Shown here piece by piece: positions 42,631-52,061 of a stretch of DNA of 64,000 nt; position 1 is the first letter of the stretch; every line of letters starts with the position of its first letter. The notes under the pieces are model-generated. The model did not search any database and was not told the origin of the DNA. It saw only the letters and a list, made by a program, of their open reading frames with translations. Where the stretch lies: the NCBI GenBank assembly GCA_020746835.1, contig JAGPNK010000003.1, positions 2,542,001 through 2,606,000 of the forward strand, read 5' to 3'. The stretch is from Stachybotrys elegans. Taxonomy: Eukaryota > Ascomycota > Sordariomycetes > Hypocreales > Stachybotryaceae. The position numbers were made by a program, and so were the translations under genes.

Positions 42631-44732
42631 ATGGCGTCTCCCTTGCAGTTTGCCTACCGAACCCAGAAGACGATCGGCGTCTTTGATGCCGCCCCCGTCT
42701 ACGATGATCTGGCTGGCTTCTCCAAGCCCGAGGGGAACCTGCGGTGCAGTGCCTACTCCTCCTGTGGCCGATACTTTGGCTACGCCTCACCCGACGCTGT
42801 GACCGTCGTCGACGCCTCTACCGGCGCAGAGATCCTCCGCCTTCCTCTGGTCAACGTCTACGAGCTCGGCTTCTCTCCCCGCGGCACCTTTGTCATCACG
42901 TGGGAGCGTCCCGCCAAGGACGAGAATGGCGACGCAACCAAGAACCTCAAGGTCTGGCGGACCGTGGAGGAAGGCGTCCCAGTCGCCGACAAGCAGCCCA
43001 TCGGCCGCTTCGTCCAGAAGCAGCAGGGCGGCTGGAACCTGCAGTACACGGCCGACGAGAAGTACTGTGCCCGCCTCGTCACCAACGAGGTGCAGTTCTA
43101 TGAGAGCCACGACCTCGTCAACGTCTGGAACAAGCTCCGTGTCGAGGGCGTCGCCAACTACTCCCTCGCCCCCGGAACCCAGAACCACGCCGTCGCCGTC
43201 TTCGTGCCTGAACGCAAGGTGAGTCGATATCCCATGACATGTGTGGCCGTACACTAACAATTTTTTAGGGTCAACCTGCTGCCGTTCAGGTCTACAACGT
43301 GCCCATGTTCAACAGGCCCATCTCCCAGAAGACCTTTTACAAGGGAGACAAGGTTCAGTTCAAGTGGAACAAGCAGGGCTCCAGCATCTTGGTGCTGGCC
43401 CAGACCGAGGTCGACACCACGGGAAAGAGCTACTACGGCGAGACTACGCTATACCTCCTAAGCACCAGCGGCACCTTTGACGCCCGCGTGTCTCTCGACA
43501 AGGAGGGTCCCATTCACGACGTCTCGTGGTCGCCAAACTCGAGAGAGTTTGGTGTTGTCTATGGTCAGATCCCCGCCAAGACGACCATCTTCAACAACCG
43601 TGCCGTCGCGACGCGCTCATTCCCTCTGAGTCCCCGCAACACCATCACCTTCTCGCCCAACGGCCGGTTTTTCCTCGTCGCCGGCTTCGGCAACCTGGCT
43701 GGTCAGATTGACGTGTACGATCTTGAAAAAGACTACCGCAAGATCTGCACCATCGAGAGCGGCAACCCCAGCGTCTGCGAGTGGAGCGCCGACAGCCGCT
43801 ACATCATGACGGCCACCACGTCGCCCCGCCTGCGTGTCGACAACGGCGTGAAGCTGTGGCACGTTGGCGGCACGCTCATGTACAACGTCGACATGGTCGA
43901 GCTGTACCAGGTGGTGTGGCGGCCAGTGCCGCCTGAGAACACGGCCGGTGGCGATCCTTTGACCCCGGTTCCCCCTCCTCATGCCTCGGCCGCCGCCTAT
44001 CTCGGTACCGTCAAGACGCCCAGCAAGCCCGCTGGTGCTTACCGTCCCCCCGGCGCCCGAGGCCTCGCTACCCCGCTGCACTTTAAGCGCGAGGACGAAG
44101 GCGGCGCCGCCCACCGAGTCAGCAACGGCACGCCCAACGTGAGCGCCAACGGCTTTGGTCGGGTACGACGTGGCGTTCCTGGTGCCGAGTTGGCCGATTC
44201 TGGTCCCCAGGCCCGAACCGTCCCTGGCGCCGAGCCCACGGGAGAGGATGGGGCTAAGAAGAACAAGAAGAAGCGGAACAAGAAGACAAACCAGGGCGAA
44301 GGGCGACCAGAGGGTGAGCCCAGCGGCGGAGCGAGCCTGGCCCCTCCCCCGCGAGACCGGGGCGCCGGCTACGGCAGCGATGGCCGCAGCCCCGAGCGAC
44401 GCAACGGCCAGGGTGGCAGCCATCTGCGCAACCATCGAAGCCAGTCGAGGCACAACCCTGACAGGCGCGCGAGGAGCAACACCAACCACGGCTCGCGCCC
44501 CCCTGCACCCGGCACGCACGGCGGGGAGCAGGGCCAGGCCAACGGAAACGCCGACGCCAACCAGAACCCCAACTCGAAGAAGATTCGCAGTCTGCAAAAG
44601 AAGGTTAGAGCCATTGAGGATCTCGAGATGCGCCTGGCTGGCGGAGAGAAGCTGGAGGATACCCAGCTCAAGAAGATCAACACCAAGGCCTCGGTGCTGA
44701 AGGAGCTCGAGGCCTTGGAGAGGGAGAACTAG
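42631..44732 (+). CDS. EIF2A: Eukaryotic translation initiation factor 2A (eIF2A)
   Basis: Cytoplasmic factor able to deliver Met-tRNAi to 40S subunits independently of GTP; mainly used for alternative initiation. Two exons, 42631-43218 and 43269-44732, with a 50-nt intron (GTGAGT...TTTAG), 683 aa. Residues 1 to about 430 form the WD-like beta-propeller: SAYSSCGRYFGYASPDAVTV, NVYELGFSPRGTFVITWERP, IHDVSWSPNSREFGVVYGQI, NTITFSPNGRFFLVAGFGNL and SVCEWSADSRYIMTATTSPR mark successive blades. LYQVVWRPVP is the usual end of the propeller. The C-terminal 230 residues are low-complexity (basic KKNKKKRNKK, Gly/Arg/Asn-rich), closed by a helical segment (KIRSLQKKVRAIEDLEMRL). Family assignment is firm. 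Confidence 0.97.
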
Positions 44733-45597
44733 CTGCATTGTAGGGTGCATATTGGATGAGTCTATTGGATGGGAGCGATGATCCATAAGGAGGAGGATAG
44801 AATGGCAGGCCGCCTGCTTAGATGCGTACATGGGTCCAATGGCTCTTAAAAGACATATTCCCACTGGTTTCCTATAGTGATATTCCAGTATAGTAAAGAC
44901 CGCAGCGTTCATTGTGCTTGGTACACTTGATTCATGGGTGACTACGGGGATATTGGTCCTGGGCCGATATGCTCAGATGGCATACTACCTCTGTCGATGA
45001 AATTGTGATTTTGTGATTTTGTGTCATTCGTTCATTATGTTGCCACAGTGGATACGTCCTCATCGTATCCACCTAATGTAAAGCACTCTTCACCTTTTGT
45101 CTGTCGGTGCTCTACCCTATATCTATACAAGTCATGTCGACCTTGCAGCCTTTGCGAATATCTGAGTGTTGGAGTGTAGAGACGGTATCAAGTTGATGGG
45201 AGGGTTGGCTATGCAGAATGGCGTAGGTCTTTACTTGTATATTTGTGCCGTCCCACGTTCCAATATTAAGGCGATGAAATTCTCTGACATGCTTTTTCCG
45301 CGTGAAGCATGCAACACAGAAATCATGCCTGCCCTATCGATCTTTGTATTGGATATGTATATTGGACCAACCGTATACCCTATGCCTGCTGTAGGGCGAT
45401 GATACACCGCATTGCCAAGCCCACGCTGAACAACCAAGGACAGATCGGTCAGGAGCATACTCGTAGCAGTTGGTGTGAGATGAAACTAGCACAACAGGTG
45501 CTCCTAGACGTCAAGCCACATGTCCAAGGGCAACACCGGCTAATACCATATATCCCTCAACATCTCCACCCACCCTCAACCAAGAATCGGGTCATCT
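44733..45597. other. Intergenic eIF2A-tRNA-Lys
   Basis: 865 bp with no recognised gene; begins with the eIF2A 3' UTR. Confidence 0.5.
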
Positions 45598-45681
45598 GCC
45601 CGGTTAGCTCAATCGGTAGAGCGTGAGACTCTTACGAGTACACACATCTCAAGGTTATGGGTTCGACCCCCATATCGGGCT
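45598..45681 (+). tRNA. tRNA-Lys (CTT) with an 11-nt intron
   Basis: The acceptor stem GCCCGGT pairs with ATCGGGC (one G-T), the A box is TTAGCTCAATCGG and the B box GGTTCGACCCC. The anticodon CTT lies in GAGACTCTTA. An 11-nt intron (CGAGTACACAC) one base 3' of the anticodon must be removed to restore the anticodon stem; the mature molecule is then 73 nt including discriminator T. Position and size are typical of nuclear tRNA introns. Confidence 0.96.
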
Positions 45682-45710
45682 TAAATCCTTTCATTACGAT
45701 TGATCGTTTC

Positions 45711-45715
45711 TTTTT
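45711..45715 (+). terminator. Probable RNA polymerase III terminator of tRNA-Lys
   Basis: First run of five T, 30 bases after the tRNA 3' end on the coding strand. Confidence 0.5.
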
Positions 45716-46142
45716 GCTCTTTGGAGCGAAGAGATAGACTTTTGGAGTCTGTGGTGGATGTGTCGAGGTTGGCTTGATAGGTACGTACCTCCCAGCTGCG
45801 CGGATAAGGGTTAGCGCGCCGACTGCCCAAGACACCACACAGCACTTACCTCCTTGCCTTGAGAATGAGGCCACAAAATCCCTCTACGTTTGTCGAGCCA
45901 AACTTCTCGTGCCAAACATGACGCTTGATCGCGATCCTGTCATCCATTATATGCGGAAGCGTTTTCTTTCTCTTTATATTTCCCTTCCTGCTTTCCCGCT
46001 TATCTGGACTACTATATACGTCGATCCCAGCATCTCCATGGAGCCTCTGTTGCAGGCCTTCCACGCACTTCCATTCTTCGCCTCGTGCGCTTGCTACCCG
46101 TACCCGTGCATACTTGACAATTTGAACGACCCAGTGTCCTCC

Positions 46143-46196
46143 TTTTTTTTTTCTTTCTTTTTTTCTTTCTTTCTTTCTTTCTTTTTTTTCTTCTTC
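46143..46196. repeat. T/(TTTC)n pyrimidine tract
   Basis: 54 bases almost entirely T and C with TTTC periodicity. Confidence 0.85.
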
Positions 46197-47254
46197 TGGT
46201 CAAGCATACAGTGTGTGGATTCTGCATTTCGAAGGTTCGTTCCAGCCACTGCTTTGGTCAACAAAATCCGCTATGCCAAGAAGCAACCGCTCGATGTAGC
46301 GTTGCCTTTGAAGGAGCTCAGTGATCGTCTTCCGTGAACATTCTCTTGGGATAACATTACCCTAGCCTCGGATGTACTTCCTCGGCGAACTCGGATCAGG
46401 TGTACCTGATTGCATACTGAGCCATGAGATTTGTCTCCAGTCTGTAAGACCAGCTACCAAGTGCTCGAGGTTTCAATGAAAAGCAGCTTCTGGTGACTCG
46501 ATCAATGCTGCCGCTAAGATTCCCTTCTCTTTTACTAAATAAAGGCGCCTCTCTATATATATACCTGTACAATCTGTAGTGCCACAAGATCCTGTGTCGC
46601 AAGTCCCTTGACCTGCTGGTAAATAAGAGGGCAAAGCCAATCGCTCAGCCAGTAGTCGCTGGATCTGGCAGGCCATGATAGCAGCAAGGAAGGGCGTCCT
46701 GAATGAGTCCAGACAAACCATGCACTGATTGACAGCCTAGGCATTGGCCCAGGGCTGCATTGAGGTAACGGCAATGCTGGAATACAAATCCTTATAACAC
46801 CCATAAGTTCACTTCTTCTGGAAACTCAGTATGTACTGGACCCAACTCTGCCAGCCGTCGACAGCTGCCAGTAAGGTGAACTGCAAACACCAAGCCTTCA
46901 GATTATTACAAGTGAATTTTTCCCCACCTTTCTCTCTTCTCTTCTTTCTTCCCTTCTTCACCATACAGCATTAAAGTCATTAACTGCACTACGTCTTCTT
47001 CACGTCGCAACAGCAACAGCAACGTCCTCCCGCAGGTGCGTACTTGGTGTTCCACCATCATTTCCTTCATTATTTGGAAACAGTTACTTTACGGGCGTGC
47101 AATCAATAGATTGATACTACCACTGTCAAGCCTCAGCACCGATTTGTACTGTTTGCTAACACTCGTTCCACAGAGCTGGGGGATTATTACTAACCAAGAA
47201 GAAAAAGAAGAAGAGAGAAGGTAAGTTATTGTGCACTGATATTGACGTTTTCAG

Positions 47255-47927
47255 ATGGACCTTAGGTACGCCAACTTCCTTGGCCAGGCGTTTGAGGCCT
47301 TCATGGACCAGCGCGAGCGAAGGGTGGCCCATGGCCGAGGCCGAGGGCAAGGTCAAGGCCGTGGAGGTCGCAGAGGCCGTGAAAGTCGCAGAGGCCGTGG
47401 GGGCCGTGGAGTCCGAGATGGCTTTGGTGTCCGTGGAGGTGGCATCGGGCGACGAGGAAGAGCAGGGCAAACTGGTCGTGGTGGAGGCCAAAGAGGTCAT
47501 GCGGACCATGAAGGCCAACATACTGACAGGCAAGGGATTCTCTGCCACGCGGTAAGTAACCAGGCATACTCCAACTCTCTCTCTCACGAACACAACTATA
47601 CTAACAAGTCAATAGTGTGGCCAGCACGGGCACACCGCTAATCAGTGTAGGCCCAACGGGCACGCAACGGCCCGTGAATTTCCCACTTCGCAGGCTCGTG
47701 TGCTTGAAGAGCAACGGCGCCTCTGGGCTGTGGTCGACCGCATGCCCACCGGCTTTGTGGAGGAAGAAGAGGCGGAGGAAGAGAAAGAGAAAGAGGAAGG
47801 CCGGCCCGTGCAGGGCAACGAGGGGGCTCCGGCCCAAAGGCAGCCTGAGGTGCCCTCGGGCCACGGTCAAGCTCAGGAGGGCGAGCAGCACTTGACCCAG
47901 AATCGCCAGGCAAGCCGCCAAGCCTAG
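47255..47927 (+). CDS. Orphan RGG-rich protein with a CCHC zinc knuckle
   Basis: Two exons, 47255-47551 and 47616-47927, with a 64-nt intron whose signals are textbook (GTAAGT, ACTAACA branch point, ATAG). Product 202 aa. Residues 1-25 are a short helix-like start (MDLRYANFLGQAFEAFMDQ). Residues 26-85 are Arg/Gly repeats (GRGRGQGQGRGGRRGRES), the kind that bind RNA and are arginine-methylated. The knuckle is CHACGQHGHTANQC: C-x2-C-x4-H-x4-C, residues about 97-110, and the intron falls exactly inside it, between CHA and CGQ. That the knuckle is complete only after splicing strongly supports the model. The tail is Gln/Glu-rich with an EEEEAEEEKEKEE stretch. The combination suggests single-stranded nucleic-acid binding. 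Retroelement Gag is an alternative, but no protease or polymerase follows. A donor-acceptor pair just before the ATG (47221-47254) would be only 34 nt. Confidence 0.65.
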
Positions 47928-48132
47928 GGGACTGAAGAGGCTGGCAATGCCGGAGATCGGGAGGCTGAGAGAGCTGCCCGGTGATGCGACGCATGAGTCG
48001 TCTGCTGATTCTATCGTCTATTCACCATAAGTGATGGTCGAAGAGGATGATGTGAGTTTCCTTCCCGCCCCCCTGTTTGTCATTTTTATTTCGTCTTGTT
48101 TTTTGTTGTTCGTTTTTGTCTTTCTTCTCGAG

Positions 48133-48226
48133 ACCCGGCAGGTCGTCAGGTCTTGGTGTCCAGGTCGGGCATCATCGCTTTCAAAACCCGGCAGGTCGTC
48201 GGATCTTGGTGTCCAGGTAGGGCATC
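48133..48226. repeat. 41-bp direct repeat, two copies
   Basis: 48133-48173 and 48186-48226 match at 38 of 41 positions, with a 12-bp spacer. Both start ACCCGGCAGGTCGTC. A third, shorter match (gaccctgcaggtcttg) lies near 48284-48300. Confidence 0.85.
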
Positions 48227-48305
48227 CAATATGGCTTTTTCCCCCCAGGGGTTTTTTATGCCGCCCGTACTGTGTGCGGTGTCGAGACCCTGCAGGTCTT
48301 GACAA

Positions 48306-48308
<3 letters not shown>

Positions 48309-48336
<28 letters not shown>
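48309..48336. repeat. (AT)n followed by T run
   Basis: About nine AT units followed by a run of ten or more T. Confidence 0.85.
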
Positions 48337-48416
48337 CAATATATATGCTTGTTTCCTCTTCCACTTCTACTTGTCTGTGATTTTGTTGTGAATGTGTGAC
48401 CATGAATTTCGAGTGA

Positions 48417-48761
48417 CTACACTACTCCATAGGCCGGTCGTGCCATAACATAAAATCCTGGCAGCTGCATAATCACTGTGGTAGCACAAACATGTAGATT
48501 CCATCTTTGTGTCAAGGTCTTCACTCCATTGGCCTTGCGTCTGGTGAGGGCAGCTCCCATGTGCTCAGCCTCGTCGTGGGCCTCCCGCAAGGCTTGCACC
48601 ACCTCTGCTTCCACCAGGCACCGACACCACCCTACTGCAGTATTCTTCCAAGAAAAAACATCCCTCAAGAAGGCGTATGACTCAGCTGCCTTGGAAGCTT
48701 GTAGGGTCTCGTGCCGGTTCAAGGGGGGTTTCCAACTATTTTTGCTGTGTATGGTGATCAT
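48417..48761 (-). CDS. Possible small orphan protein
   Basis: ATG-started frame of 114 aa, unrecognised. The central part (CLVEAEVVQALREAHDEAEH) reads like an amphipathic helix, unlike the translations of nearby non-coding sequence, which is the only support. There is no domain and no clear splice or expression signal. It could be a gene relic or chance. Confidence 0.25.
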   Translation of the reverse strand: MITIHSKNSWKPPLNRHETLQASKAAESYAFLRDVFSWKNTAVGWCRCLVEAEVVQALREAHDEAEHMGAALTRRKANGVKTLTQRWNLHVCATTVIMQLPGFYVMARPAYGVV

Positions 48762-49325
48762 TAGACCGGAATCTCGCTGCCTCTGATCTCTACTTATTTA
48801 GGTTAATGTAGAAGAAGTAGAAGAAGTATGTACAACATCACCGCTACCTAGGTAGTGCACATATAACATCAAGTAGGTACTACTGTACTTACCCTCGATC
48901 AATTTGACATTTCTGTAGGCCAGCCAGCACACAACGGGTTTGACAGCTTTTGGGCATGACTTCAGGTCCCGATTGCGGGTACTTAGTACCTACTACATTT
49001 GCTTGTACGGCCCGGGTAGCACCAGGTAGTAGAAGATGCTGAGGAGGAAGGAGCAACTGAGGAAGGAAGGAAGGAACACGGACGCACAACCCCAGTAATT
49101 GGGCACAGGTTTCTGAAATCTGGATTCCCACATACATTGACAATCATCCACACTGAAAAAAGACCGCCCAACAAAATTACATTGTGCTTCTCTGAGCCAT
49201 TGACGCCATGGAGCAGCATAAAGATTATTTCTACCCCCAAGATTCCTAGCACTGATGCTAATGATGGGAGCAAGGGAGCCGGAGAGCAGAAACTTGGTGC
49301 ACAGCGCACCCCGCTGTCTGCTCTG

Positions 49326-50325
49326 ATGCTGAATGCACAGCGTGGCCAGGACACTGTCCCAACCACTTCCCGTCCTGGCTTATGCTAATATTCTCCTTAT
49401 AGAGCCACTGTCAACGCCTGTCAGTGATGCTGCCTACCCACCGAAGTGGCCAGCCCGAGCGGCCGCCACAATCGACTCTACGAAGAATGAGGATAACCAG
49501 GATGAAGGCCTGTACGAGGTCCTTGATTCACCCAAGTCGTCTACGTTCTGGGATACAGCCCTTGTCCCATCCGGTGTCTGCATTTGCAACATCAACACCC
49601 AGTTCCGGTGAGCTGGGTAAAGTACAGCTGGTGCTGTACGCCGCCAGTCACTACCAGTTCAGGGGAACTGGAGAAAGTATAGCTGGGGCTATACAGAATG
49701 AAGTGACACCCAGTGTTTTGTGCGCTGGTGGAAGGTCAGCTGGAGCTGTCCATGGCGGAGAGACAGTCGAAGACATCGATGCCTGCATCCACGACCACGA
49801 GAAATGGTCACATCATGTACGGGTCCTTGATGAGGATGAGGATGACGAGTACCTGGCTCTGCAGAGGACTTTGTCGAGGGGGTGGGTGACGAGGAGGATG
49901 TCCTTGGCATTGAGGCCGTTACAATCAGTTCTGAGCAGAACATAGATGTGGACGGGGATGAAGATGACAACGAAGAAGAAGAAGAAGAAGAAGAAGAAGA
50001 AGAAGAAGAAGAAGAAGAAGAAGAAGAAGAAGAAGAAGAAGAAGACGACGAAGACGACGATGAGGATGATGATGATGTTGTTGCCGCTGATGTCAAGAAC
50101 CCTAGTTCACCACTGACACTGTGTAATGGCTGCGACAGCCTTTACTGCTCCTTGGATCAGGAGGTGCCCGCAGATGCCGAACCACAGACCGACCCCCGAT
50201 GCGCCAATCCTGGCCACAAGCAGAGCTGCGGTGACTATCAGAAGACACATATGCTCATTGGGAGACATCGAGAGTCATCTGCGGCATTGTCTAGGGCGCG
50301 ACGGCGCATACGTGAGCGTGAGTAG
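49326..50325 (+). CDS. Orphan acidic protein with poly-Glu tract and Cys-rich tail (model tentative)
   Basis: A four-exon model that keeps one open frame: 49326-49341, 49403-49607, 49663-49816 and 49867-50325, 277 aa. Introns are 61 nt (weak donor GTGGCC, TTATAG), 55 nt (GTGAGC...TTCAG) and 50 nt (GTACGG...CAGAG). The last exon alone is firmly open: it encodes an Asp/Glu region with about 25 consecutive Glu from a GAA repeat, then a Cys-rich tail (LCNGCDSLYCSLDQ, then CANPGHKQSCGDY) that could bind metal, and a basic end (RARRRIRERE). The middle exons have balanced composition (AYPPKWPARAAATIDSTK). The first exon and start are guesses; the frame is open further upstream without ATG. No family recognised. 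It may be a pseudogene. Confidence 0.4.
49599..49751. repeat. About 55-bp tandem array built of 18-nt hairpins
   Basis: Units start at 49599, 49654 and 49710 (third degenerate). Each unit holds two hairpins of 7-bp stem and a 4-nt loop, e.g. 49622-49639 GTACAGC-TGGT-GCTGTAC and 49677-49694 GTATAGC-TGGG-GCTATAC. 49599-49616 and 49654-49671 are the other pair (CCAGTTC arms). 49734-49751 is a third, with one T-T mismatch. Confidence 0.85.
49972..50045. repeat. (GAA)n trinucleotide repeat, about 25 units
   Basis: 74 bases of uninterrupted GAA, read as poly-Glu in the last exon of the orphan gene. Such repeats are prone to length change. Confidence 0.95.
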
Positions 50326-50959
50326 AGTTGGACTACAACCTCTACAAGACCATATCGGCACGTGCACAAGATCTTTACAGCAACTGCATCGGCATTTTTT
50401 TTCTTTTTTACCAGTCTCCAGTGTGATTTCACATATATTCGGCGATTCCATTACGGGAATTATCGAAAGAAAAAAAAAGACGAGGAAAATCACCACCTCA
50501 ACATACTCTCTCCAAGTTTGAGCTCAAGCTTGCAGAGGTAAAGCATATCTTATCGCCTTATCACGGCACAGAGTTATTCCGCCCCACGACCTACATATTA
50601 TCCCCAACTTCTTTCCCACTTTTTACTTTTTCTTCTTCTTTCTTCTTCAACCTACTAGAAAGATACAAAACCAATCCTTCATATTCACTCTGGCTTTCAC
50701 CATCAATGGATGCACCTGGAGGGGAAACTGGAGGAGAGAGCGATATCCGTCGACTTACCCTCTGGTCTGTTGCAGCACTCGTGTTGCCGTTGGGCGAGAG
50801 AAAATTTTCGACGGCGGGACATGCCACGCCCGAGTGAAGCGCGTAGATGAATTTCATGCTCGAGCCATGCGTAGAGGCCAGGCGTTACGTGTTGATCTGT
50901 CTATTTCATATGGTTCTAGGGCCGGCGCGAGCTGCATCATCGCTGCTCAAGACGGCCGT
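50326..50959. other. Convergent region between two orphan genes
   Basis: 634 bp without a recognised gene; T/C-rich near 50610-50650. Confidence 0.45.
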
Positions 50960-51832
50960 TTAGCACCGCATAAGGCAGGGAGGAGACAGCTCGGCATCCT
51001 TGGTTGTGATGAGCAATGTTCGCCCCTCGCTCCACGGCATGCTGCTCACGACTCTCCCGTCGCTCTCTACCACATGAATCATCTGGGCACCCTTGACGCC
51101 CATGACCAACCGGTCCATCTGCCGTGTCGGGTCGACGGGCCCCGCGGGCATGACTACGTCGAGATCCAGGCGCAGGTGACGGCACGCGCGCGACTGGCTT
51201 TGGAACTCGACGCTTGGCTGCGCGTCGTTCCAGCTTAGAGTCGTCCGCCAGCATTTTCCCGTCTCGAAGTCGAGGGCGTGGGGGGCGCCGGCCGTGTGCT
51301 GATCGACTTGGATACCTGCCGGCGTCAGACATTAGTAGGCAACAACGCAGGGCAAGGTTGTCTTACTCGGAGCAGCCTCTTGTAGAGTGGGATTATCCCC
51401 GTCAACTCGTTTGCCATGCGGTTCTTCGGGCCGGGGCTTCATGCTGGATAATCTAGACATTGGCCGCGGGTAGCAGTCGGCGTCTTTCTTGAGCAGCGGC
51501 TGCGTTTCGCCGAAAGACGTGTTGAAGCTCCCGCCATCGGATGTATTTCGTGGGACATCCGAGGATGACTGATCTGACGCTCGCCATTCTGGTTCCTGCC
51601 TCTGGGCGCCCTCTGCTTCGTCTTCACCCGCCTCGGCATCTGGAGCGTATATCATAAATTTCTCCAGAGCTAGCGGCTGTAGATGAGATATCTCTGGGAG
51701 ATCCGGGCCTCTTGGTACGAGCGGCTCAACATGCTCGTTGTCTCTTGGGCGAATCCTGAAGGCTTTGTAAATGACAGACTTGACGCCCCGCCGACCCGAC
51801 GTGCTCAAGGATCTGACAAGAGCCATCTTCAT
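50960..51832 (-). CDS. Hypothetical protein, 273 aa
   Basis: Two exons, 51832-51367 and 51315-50960, with a 51-nt intron (GTAAGA...GGCAG); phases join (A + GT ATC). I do not recognise the family. The N-terminal half is hydrophilic and Pro/Ser/Glu-rich (APDAEAGEDEAEGAQRQEPE). The second exon looks like a folded domain: GAPHALDFETGKCWRTTLSW, then a beta-rich stretch VMPAGPVDPTRQMDRLVMG and GRTLLITTKDAEL. No transmembrane segment or signal peptide. An upstream coding exon is possible because the first ATG is followed two codons later by another and the region before it is short. It lies head-to-tail with the next hypothetical gene, 229 bp away. Confidence 0.6.
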
Positions 51833-52061
51833 GACTGCGAACGGCGCCTGCGGCTCTTGTCACCAGAGTTGAAGACGCCTAGTTTGGGGCAGCACTGTAG
51901 TTCAAAGCAGCGTTTTGCTGGTCCTCGATGAGAATTGAGCGGCTGCCATCGTATATGTGTCGTCCCCAAAAAGTATGCTTTGAGCCGCTCATGGCTGATC
52001 CGAGGCGCCTTGCTGGCCGGAACATGCCACCCACGCAACAACAGGTGGCCTTGATCTTGGT

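Larger units (their letters stand above)
45682..47254. other. Intergenic; leader of the zinc-knuckle gene
   Basis: Holds a long (TTTC)n tract at 46143-46196. From about 46920 there is CT-rich promoter-like sequence, then a possible 5' UTR with a GTGCGT donor at 47036 and a CACAG acceptor near 47174. No coding gene recognised. Confidence 0.4.
47928..49325. other. Accessory intergenic stretch with repeats
   Basis: Holds a 41-bp direct repeat (48133-48226), an AT tract (48309-48336), and a possible minus-strand short gene (48417-48761). The remainder shows no recognisable gene. Confidence 0.4.

Noticed and set aside
43617..44912. 431-codon minus-strand frame opposite eIF2A
   Set aside because: Antisense translation of the propeller and low-complexity tail; no family resemblance.
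48133..48300. CRISPR-like repeat array
   Set aside because: Only two good copies with a 12-bp spacer in a eukaryotic genome; simple duplication is enough.
47255..50325. Retrotransposon with gag-like gene and following frame
   Set aside because: No protease, reverse transcriptase, RNase H or integrase motif and no long terminal repeats; the two genes are separated by 1.4 kb.
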